Part shown: positions 33,401 to 41,198 of the stretch, piece by piece
Layout: the number at the start of each line of letters is the position of its first letter
Position numbering within the stretch: position 1 is the first letter of the stretch
Assembly: GCA_963931865.1 (NCBI GenBank)
Contig: OZ007518.1
Span: 8,112,361 to 8,176,360 of the forward strand
DNA from: Axinella damicornis
Taxonomy: Eukaryota; Porifera; Demospongiae; Axinellida; Axinellidae
DNA length: 64,000 bases
Direction of reading: 5' to 3'
The notes under the pieces: generated by a model
Told to the model about the DNA's origin: nothing
The model's database searches: none
Seen by the model: only the letters and a program-made list of their open reading frames with translations
Position numbers and translations under genes: made by a program

Positions 33401-34581
33401 GTACAAAGAACTGCAATTAACTCCGGGCAGACTAAATTGCAGTTTACAGTTTGTAGATGGGGTAGAAATTGAAGAAATCGAAGGAAAGCCCAAAGTAATC
33501 AAGTTCATGTCAGACTTCCACATTAACCATCCTAACCCACTCATCAAAGTCCAAGCTATGGTTGAAGAAGCAGTATCAAGAATGATGCAGAGCAAGGGAT
33601 ACAGCAGTTTTCGTTCACTATTAACACTTATGAATGTCAGCAGGTAGGTGTGCTATTTCACTGTAGTTTAGAAGATAATGCATGCAATGTTTGCAAAATT
33701 ATCACAGAATTGAGGGTGTCCCTTTTACTCCTAAATACACTTCGGATAGCTACAGTGCGTCATGTTTTAACATTGATAGGAACTCACAATCCTATCTGAT
33801 CATGCATATATATATTATATATACATTGCAACTAACTTAGTGAGATAGACAGAAGGTTATCACTTGCATACGAAGCTGATTAAATCTCTGTAGCAACATT
33901 AATTTTTGCATGAATATAATTATGCCTAGGCCTTAATGCAGCTAATTAGCAGTATAGAAAGGAATTCTCAAGCGGAAAAATACTGGATCCTATTTGGTTT
34001 TACTCTACAGGATTCAGATTGTGAACAAAAAGGAAGGGACTCTATCTCCAGATACTAGATGTTCAACAAATGGTTGCTGGTACTGCTCCTCTTTGTGCAA
34101 ATTCTGCATGAACGCTACTGACTCAGAATTATGCAACAAATGCCATGAGATTTACATCCCAACTTCCAGTAAGCTTAAACAACAACCAATACTTGAACAC
34201 TTGAACTTAAACGTGAGTGTGCTACATGAAAAAGAAAAACTACATGCCCAACTACATGCATTCCATGTTGATGAACTTGAAAGCCGTGAGTTGAAAGAAA
34301 GAGCTGCTATGTCTCTGTACAAAGATGAACTTGAAAGCCATGAGTTGAAAGAAAGAGCTGCTATGTCTCTGTACAAGTGCACGCACCACCATTTGACAGA
34401 AGTATATTATGTTGTTTGCCTGCTCAAGACACCACAGTGGCAAAGAGTAAGAATTGTGAAAAGACTTGCATCCGGCAAATGTGAACTTACGGAAGAATCT
34501 GATGACGAGAATGACCCACATATTGCAGAACAATTGATCAGGAAGGTGGAATTGTGGGTCCAAAGTCCCCCGACACTTTAA
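9891..34581 (+). CDS. Giant modular protein gene: helical N-terminus, HNH-like zinc domain and nine tandem zinc-finger exon modules (17 exons, about 4,430 codons)
   Basis: Exons: 9891-10554, 14676-14857, 15641-16436, 16691-16897, 17363-17496, 18003-18113 (least certain), 18175-18883, 18955-20830, 21319-22443, 23258-24307, 25292-26320, 26748-27626, 27855-28925, 29859-30866, 31619-32263, 32417-33643 and 34011-34581. Splice phases agree at every junction, which supports one gene. The N-terminal third is leucine-rich and helical with ARM/HEAT-like spacing. Exon 8 has a TPR-like part, an HNH-like CILC...ASHIIPK...LLCHKC domain and the first C-terminal repeat. Exons 9-17 each start with a zinc-finger-like segment; most then carry the same unnamed domain, though exon 17 lacks most of it. 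No signal peptide or membrane segment is seen, so it is probably intracellular. I do not recognise the protein and assign no function. It could instead be two genes, with a break between exons 2 and 3 or around exon 6. Confidence 0.75.
11214..11480 (+). pseudogene. Degenerate copy of giant-gene exon 1
   Basis: The stretch around 11256-11305 (TTATTGTTGACCTTGTTTGT and the bases after it) matches exon 1 at 10045-10090 almost base for base. Similarity continues with indels to the region of exon 1 that encodes RRKCDCTAVEF. It is broken by frameshifts and stops. Confidence 0.8.
13040..13555 (+). pseudogene. Second degenerate copy of promoter palindrome arm plus exon 1
   Basis: 13085-13240 resembles the palindrome arm (CACTTTGATTATGTAACTTT, GGGCATTTCCCTATCC). 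13383-13550 resembles exon 1 (AAGCCGGAAAGGGTGCTTCC, TTTGTCCTCCTCGAAAGGCT). The order promoter-then-exon is kept, so this looks like a decayed tandem duplicate of the gene's 5' end. Confidence 0.75.
13555..13715 (-). repeat. Inverted copy of the segment at 11410-11565
   Basis: Words such as TTGGCATGTGAAGT and GACTTGCCATTAGT, and the downstream GGTGACTGTCTGAAAGTTC, are reverse complements of 11430-11565 with scattered changes. Together with the direct copies, this shows a complex inverted and tandem duplication history in the intron. Confidence 0.7.
14342..14420. mobile_element. Small palindromic element with TTAAGGTRGCA ends
   Basis: A 79-bp near-perfect hairpin with CCGTCAGGGCCCGACGG at the centre. 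The same ends and centre occur at 60174-60272, so this is a repeated family. Confidence 0.75.
14676..14857 (+). CDS. Giant gene exon 2
   Basis: The acceptor TTCTGCAG ends at 14675. The exon reads DLHLLCPFLLLHWILAHC (helical, hydrophobic), then an acidic segment, and ends at CCTCAG/GTGCCA in phase 0. Its phases fit exon 1 (1) and exon 3 (0). Confidence 0.65.
14858..15640 (+). other. Giant gene intron 2
   Basis: Non-coding by eye. It contains a 27-base G homopolymer at 15194-15220. Confidence 0.65.
15641..16436 (+). CDS. Giant gene exon 3 (alpha-solenoid-like, acidic repeat)
   Basis: It starts after CTTCCTCAG with VKYLVLLMYLHNLYNCL. Leucine-rich helix pairs (IQDLQQVIASHDLPAIRRLI, INLATDPQNCLILSNQGALD) have the spacing and the asparagine/LxxLA-type words of ARM/HEAT repeats. 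The middle holds a short acidic repeat of TETEN/AETEN units (about 16003-16080). The donor is CTACAG/GTAAAT in phase 1. ARM-like fold is an inference from pattern only. Confidence 0.75.
16691..16897 (+). CDS. Giant gene exon 4
   Basis: The acceptor ACCTTCAG ends at 16690. The exon reads HKRALVCPPGSGVVDLSQTL and then helical sequence to SRYA, with donor GCAG/GTCATT in phase 1. The unspliced frame would stop at 16930-16932. Phases match exons 3 and 5. Confidence 0.65.
16994..17056. repeat. C homopolymer followed by a CCA microsatellite
   Basis: Twenty C residues (16994-17013) lead directly into about 14 ACC/CCA triplets. It is in intron 4 of the giant gene. Confidence 0.95.
17363..17496 (+). 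CDS. Giant gene exon 5
   Basis: The acceptor TTTACAG ends at 17362 and the donor is GTGAGT at 17497. In the phase-1 frame it reads WRYSSSSFLLLMVHLAHSSE and on to a helix NLIQLLRSSSRD, a solenoid-like helical pair. It joins exon 4 (SRYA) without a break. Confidence 0.65.
18003..18113 (+). CDS. Giant gene exon 6 (tentative)
   Basis: The acceptor GCCATGCAG ends at 18002 and the exon reads VHVEEFKNSGDINPYTMLAV, then SFLERISTSTH, in phase 0. The donor chosen (GTTCAG at 18114) is weak and would leave a 61-bp intron. Some donor is needed because the frame stops before exon 7. Confidence 0.4.
18175..18883 (+). CDS. Giant gene exon 7 (helical)
   Basis: It starts after GTGTAG with DSKLKNTLQLILCCMMGDNH, followed by repeated leucine/cysteine-rich helices (AVLSKLILSFLTVVL, FNLLWNLVEMKFEI). 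The donor GTAAGC at 18884 is in phase 1 and matches exon 8. It is cysteine-rich without an obvious zinc pattern. Confidence 0.75.
18955..20830 (+). CDS. Giant gene exon 8: TPR-like segment, HNH-like zinc domain and first copy of the repeated C-terminal domain (625 codons)
   Basis: The acceptor TTATTCAG ends at 18954 and the exon reads AMTEFATLCYEYHKYQKCIK, a TPR-like helical start with paired helices to about residue 110. Residues about 122-146 have CRRCILCLEK followed by KASHIIPK (His codon at 19371), and about 40 residues on comes LLCHKCEQILSSEGEEQF. This two-CxxC plus SHIIPK layout is that of HNH-type zinc domains seen in many bacterial proteins. The remainder has the LPxGHxxLxH motif (near 20485-20515) shared with later modules, and it ends in the helix YIQRLKYSR. 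The donor GTTAGC at 20831 is in phase 2. Nuclease activity is not shown; the family resemblance is from memory of the motif. Confidence 0.78.
20831..21318 (+). other. Giant gene intron 8
   Basis: No coding or repeat structure seen. Confidence 0.6.
21319..22443 (+). CDS. Giant gene exon 9: zinc-finger module 1 (375 codons)
   Basis: It starts after TTGCAG with the G that completes an Arg codon. The zinc segment is C-x4-CWYC-x3-C-x2-CM, 15 residues, then FCSRECKKL, close to FCS/TRASH/MYM-type treble clefs. It continues with a strand-rich part (SNTIVSMLVCNG), the shared LPKQHQLLLH word, and an end helix GCRNVKALIYRAMCER. Donor GTATGT is in phase 2. Length is a multiple of three (1125). Confidence 0.85.
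22444..23257 (+). other. Giant gene intron 9 with repeats
   Basis: It holds a degenerate TAGCC...GAGGCT hairpin (22661-22706), a 21-base C homopolymer (22761-22781) and a TTAA-ended MITE (22932-23080). Confidence 0.75.
22932..23080. mobile_element. MITE with TTAACTCTTTACCAACCA ends (149 bp)
   Basis: Inverted ends TTAACTCTTTACCAACC and GGTTGGTAAAGAGTTAA, with an internal GCAAAAGCCGTCATGAGCTC. A shorter copy (127 bp) with the same ends and internal words lies at 49623-49749. TTAA at both outer ends suggests a TTAA-target (piggyBac-like) element, which is an inference. Confidence 0.85.
23258..24307 (+). CDS. Giant gene exon 10: zinc-finger module 2 (350 codons)
   Basis: The acceptor CAAACAG is followed by A completing AGA (Arg). 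Zinc segment C-x5-CWYC-x3-C-x2-CLK, then HVYCSYKCIEL. The strand-rich half reads VIVIYLCADKTEQPYVLCQV. The shared IPxxHxxLLH word is poorly kept here (VYFLSARNPPPS region). It ends RERYVR with donor GTTAGT. 1050 bp, a multiple of three. Confidence 0.83.
24425..24496. repeat. GT dinucleotide microsatellite
   Basis: About 70 bp of TG/GT with two TA interruptions, in intron 10 of the giant gene. His-Thr reading frames on the minus strand are artefacts. Confidence 0.95.
24708..25140. mobile_element. hAT-like MITE, 433 bp, 8-bp target duplication
   Basis: The ends are CAGTGTTGTAGTAATTGA and its complement, and CTATACAT is present on both sides (24700-24707 and 25141-25148). An 8-bp duplication with CAGTG termini fits the hAT superfamily. 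The interior is AT-rich with many GTAATTA words and no gene. Confidence 0.88.
25292..26320 (+). CDS. Giant gene exon 11: zinc-finger module 3 (343 codons)
   Basis: The acceptor TTTTAG is followed by G completing AGG. Zinc segment C-x4-CWYC-x3-C-x2-CM, then FCSLHCKNL. The strand-rich half reads VIQVSLCIGNGFDEIPLNKM. Further on come HRVLLHW (the LLH word) and YFLMAATDHLYLLFIECI. The end helix is GLSSILPLFHRIQYDR, donor GTAAGG. 1029 bp. Confidence 0.85.
26321..26747 (+). other. Giant gene intron 11
   Basis: No structure recognised apart from AT-rich sequence. Confidence 0.6.
26748..27626 (+). CDS. Giant gene exon 12: zinc-finger module 4, finger reduced (293 codons)
   Basis: The acceptor CACGCAG is followed by G completing AGG. 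The first cysteines are kept (C-x4-CYC-x3-C-x2-CM), but the FCSxxC half is absent, leaving only a CVCEEL word. The strand-rich half IFTVHLCIGNGSSRFSLDEP is close to that of exon 11. The LPDGHHVLFHFG word is present. It ends LLHRANQIR, donor GTACAT. 879 bp. Confidence 0.83.
27855..28925 (+). CDS. Giant gene exon 13: zinc-finger module 5 (357 codons)
   Basis: Acceptor ATACAG at 27854 keeps the Arg junction; TATAG at 27842 is also possible and would add four residues. Zinc segment C-x5-CWYC-x3-C-x2-CF, then VYCSEACYKSL. The shared word is FPNDHQLLFHN, followed by LTFLITDPNETLYFIVLDYI. The end helix is GWPSLHALLTRIKLLR, donor GTGAGC. 1071 bp. Confidence 0.83.
28926..29858 (+). other. Giant gene intron 13 with microsatellite and repeats
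   Basis: A CTC trinucleotide array at about 29188-29271, a 22-base G homopolymer at 29407-29428, and at about 29517-29620 a partial copy of the palindromic element found complete at 57948-58215. The leucine- and serine-rich frames here come from the CTC array. Confidence 0.8.
29188..29271. repeat. CTC trinucleotide microsatellite
   Basis: About 28 units of CTC with rare C-to-T changes. Confidence 0.95.
29859..30866 (+). CDS. Giant gene exon 14: module 6, zinc finger mostly lost (336 codons)
   Basis: The acceptor CATGCAG is followed by G completing AGG. Only C-x4-CPYC remains of the finger; the LCxxC and FCSxxC halves are missing. The domain half is well kept: VTASILLCLGDGSDGYPLGE, FPEGHMPLLHYTEFDGHIET, LYLIVIEY, and an end helix with the GKSQR junction. 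Donor GTACAT. 1008 bp. Confidence 0.83.
30867..31618 (+). other. Giant gene intron 14
   Basis: No coding region or clear repeat seen. Confidence 0.6.
31619..32263 (+). CDS. Giant gene exon 15: short zinc-finger module 7 (215 codons)
   Basis: The acceptor CATGCAG is followed by G completing AGG. Zinc segment C-x3-CWYC-x3-C-x2-CM, then YCSKDCKNL, intact. The first strand-rich half (the CIGNG region of other modules) is missing, so the finger is followed directly by the IPQNHQCLLHVNG half. The end helix is GFESLESLLQWAKQRR. 645 bp. Confidence 0.83.
32417..33643 (+). CDS. Giant gene exon 16: zinc-finger module 8 (409 codons, longest)
   Basis: The acceptor CTTGCAG is followed by G completing AGG. 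Zinc segment CC-x4-CQYC-x3-C-x2-CM, then CCWHCQNTL, a CxxC instead of FCSxxC. The domain half has LPEHYHIVLHMTD, TYFLVIKIEKGDVTFFLTFI and an end helix GYSSFRSLLTLMNVSR. Only 153 bp of intron separates it from exon 15. 1227 bp. Confidence 0.83.
33644..34010 (+). other. Giant gene intron 16
   Basis: AT-rich, nothing recognised. Confidence 0.6.
34011..34581 (+). CDS. Giant gene exon 17: terminal module with zinc finger and a 54-bp tandem duplication
   Basis: The acceptor CTCTACAG is followed by G completing AGG. Zinc segment C-x4-CWYC-x3-C-x2-CM, then LCNKCHEIY. A charged helical stretch has an 18-residue unit repeated twice at 34270-34323 and 34324-34377 (DELES.ELKERAAMSLYK), with a single nucleotide change that alters Arg to His and a silent third-position change. 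It ends at TAA 34579-34581. Most of the shared domain is absent. Confidence 0.82.
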
Positions 34582-35740
34582 CTACTTTGTTGTTGCCCCA
34601 ATTTTGTATACAATGTCGTAGAGTTTACTTATTCTTTTCTATAGCATTGGCACTTGCTAGAAAGACTATTGCTATTTAGGTATCTGTTGTAATGACATAT
34701 TGTCATTTTGTACAAGCTAGGAATGTTTTTGTGCCTGTAGCTAACTATAATTATAATACTTTCTGGCATAGAAGAATGTATAGTCGCATTGCAGATTCAT
34801 GTGTGAAAAACATTGTATTCCATTGTTACTGTCAATTCAAGAATATATGACTCTGCTTTCTGCTTAATGTGATAGATGGTACATACAGTCTACGTGACCC
34901 ATAAGGCAGTATCGTCACACTACTCTAGGTCACACCATCTCACTCTTATAAGGTGCCATACACTCACTCATGAATGCTTACTACAGCTCATTCTTCTGCG
35001 ATACCCCGTCATTGGAATTCATTATCTCTGGACATAGTTGCCTAGTAATAATTATATAGTCAATAGTATTATGCAATTATTGTAGTTGCTACGTTATTGT
35101 GTAATAGTCTCACTAACTTTATTAGGGTACACACTAGTCTTGTATTAGCTCTGCTATTTTGCGTATCCATGCTGCTGGTATAAACAAAATAATACATGAG
35201 GACAGCTAGTGTTGCATGGCTCCAATCTTGATGGTGTGTGGGATGCAGCGGTATCACCCTCCATCACTAATTCTTCAATTTCATGTAACATGAGTATTTA
35301 CACCGTCACATTTCATGGGCCAAATCTGATAGCGATAAGTGTTAAAATGTGCCTATCAGAGACCATAGAATGTGTGTCGTGCAATCTGCAAATCAGTGTG
35401 TGTCATGCAATCACCAGAAGGCTTGTTTCTAAGTCCATTTATGCCCAACACAACAGAAATGGCCCTCCGGTGATAATTAACCAAGGTCTTTCTACAGCTA
35501 AGCTCAGACACGGCCATGCTTTAGGTGCACCAACCCGCTTCCCCCTGTCTCACCATTTGCATGTGCCAATGTCGACACAGTGTGAATAATTCCCTTTGCA
35601 ATTTACTATCATTGTATACCCTTGACTATGGGCCTCTCACTATATCATAGTCTTCCCACCCGGCCCGGCACATCAGTATACTTTCAAGTCATCAATAAAA
35701 CTATACTGGACCAACAGTTAGCTACAGGCTTACAGCAGTG
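34582..35740. other. Intergenic region after the giant gene
   Basis: No recognised gene. A 126-codon plus-strand frame at 35209-35589 has no features of a known protein and may belong to the 5' part of the LINE remnant or be chance. Confidence 0.5.
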
Positions 35741-38520
35741 GTGACATTTTCTACAAAACTCCTCCAACTCATGGTGGAAGTCGCCACATATGCATTCAGC
35801 CAACTGCTTCATGCGTGGACAAGGAAGTTTTCCGGTGTGGGAAGACTATACACTTGTATTAGAACTACAGGACCATGTGAAGGCCCTGACCTCCGAAATT
35901 CTTCAGCTCAAAGCAGTGGTAGCGGTGCTGCAGAAGGGGCAGAAACAGTCTCTGGAAGAATCCACTCCAACCAGTGACAGGCAAGCAAGCAAGTGAGGTA
36001 TTGGATGTCAACAATCCAACTGCAGAAGGCAAGATGCCATGGAATATTGTTGTAAGGGCAAAAAGGGTGGTAGCTAAGGGCAAGGGCAAGGGCCCGGCTG
36101 GCAACAAAAGAGTATACACCTAAGGGATCATCTAGTCATGGTCCAGTCAGCCCGTCCAGTCAGCCCTAAACACTCTGAAAAACGCAATCTGCCAAGGGTC
36201 CAAGTAAGCGTGGCTAGAAAGGTGTGGGGCACTCTGAGAACCGCCACTGCTACAGCTGTTTCAAATGCTCTGAAGTCCCTCACAAATATTCCTTCGAATT
36301 CACTGACAGTAAAGAGGAAGTTCAAGACGACCACTGGAGACACCTCTAAACAAATCGTGCGTTGGTGGTTTGTCATCAGAGGAGAAGAGAAAGTTTTGGA
36401 GCAGTTACAAAATGAGTGGAGCTCAGTAAGCATTCAAACTGCGTGGAAACTAGAGCCATTATAATTAGAGTTTCAGAAGGCAACCGCCAACTCTTTCCAA
36501 GCCTCCCAAAGCGTAGCAACCCTCGATCGATCCCCATCCTCCCCAGTTGCTGATTCCAATATCCAGTCCGCACCTGGCACTGAGCCAGTGTCCAGCTTTT
36601 CTCTCACACAGGTTGTTCCTAGTCCTACGCATACCTCCAGTACGGGAAAATCTACCCTGATCGACCTTGCCCTTGTGTCCTCCCCAGCAAAAGTGGATTG
36701 TTCGGTGATTCCTCCTATCAGTAACTCAGACCATCTTTCAGGAGCATGACGCCCAACTCGAAGCAGTTTTGGAAGGCAGTGAGATTACTGAAAAATGGCA
36801 GCAAAAAAGCAGAAGCCCTTAGTGACCACTTTGTAAAATGTTTCAACAGCTCTGTACCTCCGTTATCCTCTGCTGACGTTCAGTCTATTAACATAATCCC
36901 TGCTGCCTCTCCTGAGCACCTCCTGTGTTCTGAGGAGGAGGTCCTGTCACTCCTTCAATCCCTCAGGCCTGGATGTCACAAAGGCCAGTGGGCCAGAGGG
37001 AATCTCAGCCCGCATGCTCAAAGCCACAGCAGTAACAATCACTCCCACTGTGACTAATTTGTTCAACCTCTCCCTGAAAACTGGCACATTTCCAAAAGCA
37101 GCAAAAATGTCAGTTGTTACACCCATTCCCAAATCTATGGACCCCACCTCACCCTCTAACTATCGCCCTATCTCCTTGCTTGCCATCTTGAGTAAGGTTC
37201 TAGAAAGGCATGTCTCCTCATTCATTCTCGAAGAGTTACACCTTAGTGATCATCCCTCTTTCCACCAATGGTGCTTTCATGCTGGGCATTCAACAGGCTC
37301 TGCCCTAACCGCTATTATCGACGATTGGCTGAGGAGCATGGACAATGGTAAACCAGTTAGCTCTGTCTTTTTTGATGTACGCAAAGCGTTTGATTCGGTA
37401 CCACATGCCACACTTGTTAGCATACTTCAATCTCGTGGTCTGAATGATTTTCTGTTGAGATGGATCTCAAAGGCAGAGAACAACAGGTTGTCCTAAATGG
37501 TGTTTCTTCCAGACCTCGACCTGTTCTCTCTGGAGTGCCTCAGGGATCGGTCCTAGGGCCTCTTTTGTTCATCCTTTACATCAATGATCTGGCTGACCTG
37601 AAGCTGGGCTCCAAAATGGTTGTTTATGCGGATGATATACTACTTTACTGATCGATCGAAACAAATGCAGACTACAAACAAATGCAGGAGGATGTAACTA
37701 GCATTGAACAATGGATGACCGAGAACTTCCTAACCCTGAATGCAGCAAAGTGCAAACAAATGTTAATGACAAGGAGCAAGACCCATCAGCGTCCCCAACT
37801 CTATTTGGCTGGTCAGCTGCTAGAACAAGTTCAAAACTACAAGTACCTTGGTGTTACCATCACCTCTAGTCTGTCATGGTCAGACCATATTCAGTCTATC
37901 TGCCTTAAAAGCAGGAGACTAGTGGGCTTACTCTACCATCAATTCTACAACTATGCAGACTCAAACACCCTCCGTCAGTTCTACCTGTCATGTATTAGGC
38001 CACACCGGTACCTCGAATACGCATGTACAGTATGGGACCCCCACCTCACTAAGGACATTACCCTACTTGAGAATGTGCAAATGTTTGCTTGCAAAATATG
38101 CTGCAAATCTTGGTTCATGGACTATGAAAGTATGCTGACATATCTGGACATACCATCTCTCCAACAAAGGCAGTTACAATTAAAGGCCAATATGATGTAT
38201 CGGTGAATTTGTGCACGGTGGCAGTTTTATCCCTGAAGGTTTATTACTTCTACATCCCCCCTCCAACTACAATATGCGAACCTTTTCCTATTTCATTGTA
38301 CCATTTGCCAGAACAAACGCTTACTATAATTCCTTTTTTCCTCACAAGCTCCGCTTTTGGAATAGTTTACCTACATCTGTTGTATGTACATGTGCACCAA
38401 GTAATCTTATATTTAAGAATGTTATATTGTAGGTTCATGTATTGTATTAGCTTTTGCTATTTCGTGGACCATGCTTGTATGCAGAACTTTATAGAAAAAA
38501 AAATGTTATGAATATAGCTA
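35740..38520 (+). mobile_element. Broken non-LTR (LINE) retrotransposon, CR1/Jockey-like
   Basis: The order is ORF1-like fragments (a coiled-coil-like stretch at 35790-35993 and a basic segment at 36138-36461), the tail of an endonuclease (LIDLALVSSPAKVD ... NSDH, about 36650-36740), a reverse transcriptase with recognisable motifs, and a 3' tail with RTNAYYNSFFPHKLRFWNSLP (about 38307-38370). The reading frame is broken several times and most of the endonuclease is missing. The clade assignment is from motif style only. Confidence 0.8.
36746..38206 (+). pseudogene. LINE reverse transcriptase pseudogene
   Basis: RT motifs: NYRPISLLAILSKVLE, SVFFDVRKAFDSVPH (motif A), [19 protein letters not shown] (motif B) and [10 protein letters not shown] (motif C, YADD). 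There are frameshifts near 36970 and near 37470, and a stop directly after motif C at about 37650. A downstream thumb-like frame (37682-38206) continues the same protein. It cannot make an intact enzyme. Confidence 0.88.
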
Positions 38521-38834
38521 GTTATGAAAAGTAGGAAATAGCCGAAATACAGCGAAACGAAGCGCCTTAACTTCAGTCAGGTACACATAGAGCAGGGTTT
38601 TTTTGCTAATTGCTATTGTTTGACTCCCTTTCGATGGTTTATGAGGGCATTTTTTCGCGGTTACAGACAGACGACTGAGACTGACGGACAAAACGGATTG
38701 CCTAACCCCGCTTCGCGCATGCGCGCGCGGGGTAACTACGAATCTCTGAACGGCGCGGGCCTGGAAACGAGGATGTCATATTGGATTTCCGGTGCTTGAC
38801 GTAGCTATAGCGTCTTCCGATGTGGATATAATTA

Positions 38835-38930
38835 TAGCCTCTTTCCCAGGCCGTTCCCGATCCCACCGCCAGTATTTCATCGCTTCCAGTATGAAATACT
38901 GGCGGTGGGAACGGCCTGGGAACGAGGCTA
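38835..38930. repeat. Hairpin repeat of the TAGCCTCGTTCCCAG family (96 bp)
   Basis: Ends TAGCCTCTTTCCCAGGCCG and its complement, arms of over 40 bp with a tiny loop. Confidence 0.85.
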
Positions 38931-40654
38931 AGATGTGGGTGCCAGGGCAGTAGGTTGCAGCAGTAGCCCTAGGGACGATTGAATACAGAGAAACCATATC
39001 TCGACATCTCTGCGACGCCGGCGTAAGGCTTTTTTTGTTTGTTCTTGCAACATGTCAGTATCCACGTTAATACCCAATAGCATTAATAATCTTTCCCATT
39101 GGTGTATGTCCATTTAAGAACGGAAGTTTCACAAACCATTTAGCTAGCTTTAAGCTTAATTTAACCAGCAATTCAGCTGATATTATGGTTTATGTGTAGA
39201 TAGCTAGCTAGCTAGCTAGCTATATGATCAGTTTTCAGGCCAGACTTGCAGGTCAAGGCACCCAATGAGATACAGTAATTTCATGAAAAGTTCAGTGTCA
39301 AAACAGAGGGGTACATTGCTGTACTAGATTGAAAGTGAATGCTTACTGGCTTTCGGAAATTGTGCATGTTAAGTATTCATAGCATATTAGATCAATTTCA
39401 GTAGTAGCAGTGCAAAGCATCTGAATATACTGATGGGAAAACTGAACCAGTGGCCGAGAATGGCTTACCATCTGCGTATAGCACAACTGCATGGTCTCTC
39501 CACCTGGCTGGCTGGATTGGCTCTCATACGATCGTAGCACCTTCGTGCTTTGCCACGTCTAACTTTTCTGGTTTTTCAATTCCGTGGAGTAGCTACTGCA
39601 CTTCGATGACTGTCTCTGCCATGCCGTAAAGCACTCATGGAAGCCTACAGGGAACTTTAATTTTTCTTGCTCGAGTGAAAAACTGGTCCGGCCTAAACCA
39701 GACCGGCCGGACTGCTTGCTATGGCCATAGGCAGCCTAGTGTCACACGCTGGGGATTGGATCATACCAACAACAATGTGGCAACGAACACCACCAACAGG
39801 AGCTAGTGTCGATCCTAAAAGTGATCCACCTTTCATACCTAGCTCTGAATTCCATTCTCATGATGACTTGCAGGGATACAAGGTAACGGTACATTCCTCT
39901 CTACAATGTCATCATAGCCAGTGTGAAAACAGTGAGTAGACCAAGAGACCCCATTGTTCTCATCATAACTCTTGGTGATTGATAACAGACTTGAATGCCG
40001 TCATGTTGCTGCAATGAAATGCAATGCACAATGTTATACTCTCTAGGTATTATGCTGGCTCACTGGCAGGATAGTGTGTCAGGTATTATGCTGGGTCACT
40101 GGATAGTGCATCAGGCATTTTGGTAACATGCTAGCTGCACCAAAATTGCTAGCTGCACCAAGTCTGGCCCCTGAGGAGTAAATGCTGTGGGAGAGGAGGA
40201 CCTACAAAGGTGGTGTGCGCTGAATGCATGAAAATGTGTTTTTGGGGGGGAAAGAATTTGTAGTTAGAAGGTCAAATCACCCTCCCAGGCTCCCACTCGG
40301 ATTATAAGCCCTCCCCCTTGCCCTTAGTTGGGTGTTGGGCTTATAAACCATGCAGCAACATCCCTCATTCAACTATGTAATACATACCCCACTGCTATCA
40401 TCGCAACCTGGATTGTGCTACTTCCTGAGTGACAGCCAGCTTAAACTCTCATGGTACTTTCCCCTCTACAATGTCATTGTGGTCAACGTAACAACAATGG
40501 CCAAGAAACCTCATTGTTCTCTCCATAACTCTTCCTCCTGATCAACAATGGACTTGAATTTGTAGCTATTTGACTTGGTATGTTCCCCTCTATAAAGTCA
40601 TCAACAGTGAGTTGAGAGACCAAGAAGACAAGAGTATAATAAAATACATATTGA

Positions 40655-40775
40655 AGTGGATACTGGTCCGGCAGGAGTGTATATTAGGGCCAGGGCCGGT
40701 TCTAGATGCGCGCGTGTTTCCTGTACCCATACCTAAAGTATGTATTTCCTGCAGGACCAGTATCCACGTCGAATA
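40655..40775. repeat. Palindromic repeat, about 120 bp
   Basis: GTGGATACTGGTCCGGCAGG at the left and CCTGCAGGACCAGTATCCAC at the right, as imperfect inverted repeats. Confidence 0.65.
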
Positions 40776-40789
40776 CATAAATGTCAGCA

Positions 40790-40890
40790 GAACAGCAAAG
40801 TAGGGGAAACAGGATGATGCATGTAGCATAAAACAGTTCAGCATACAACCCCACCCTATAGATCTTTTCACATGCGAATGCATAATAAAT
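40790..40890. repeat. Partial copy of the palindromic element at 57948-58215
   Basis: Shared words in the same order: AGAACAGCAAAGTAGG, GATGATG, ATAAAACAGTTCAGCATACA, CAACCCCACCCTATAGATCTTTT. Confidence 0.65.
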
Positions 40891-41198
40891 GCACTGTTCT
40901 ATGCAGGCGCACGTACGTTTGAACTGAACACTCAGAACAGCAGAAGTCAGAACAGCTTTTGTAATATTTTATGTAAACAAGATGGAGCGATATGCTCTCG
41001 CAATAGAATGATCCCAGAACAGAACTAGAACAAAGTAAAATCATTGTGGTTCCTACTCCCCTCTGCATTCTCTCATATGATCAAGAAAAACAGTGGATAT
41101 TTTCGGTACCTTGCATGTACCTGACGTTTGACGTCAAAGGAGTAGGTCTTTGTTGTGTTCAATTGCAGTAGCTACCTCCTCTGGTGTTACTGTCACAG

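Larger units (their letters stand above)
38521..41198. other. Intergenic region with small repeats
   Basis: It contains the 96-bp hairpin at 38835-38930, a CTAGCTAG run at about 39200-39222, three decayed direct repeats of a CCCCTCTACAATGTCAT-containing segment (about 39880-39990, 40450-40555, 40580-40630), and a palindrome at about 40655-40775. No gene recognised. Confidence 0.6.

Noticed and set aside
35209..35589. 126-codon frame as a gene
   Set aside because: No domain, no splice context and no conservation evidence. It may be part of the LINE 5' region or chance.
36746..38206. Functional reverse transcriptase or host gene
   Set aside because: It has frameshifts and a stop directly after the YADD motif, so it is a LINE remnant.
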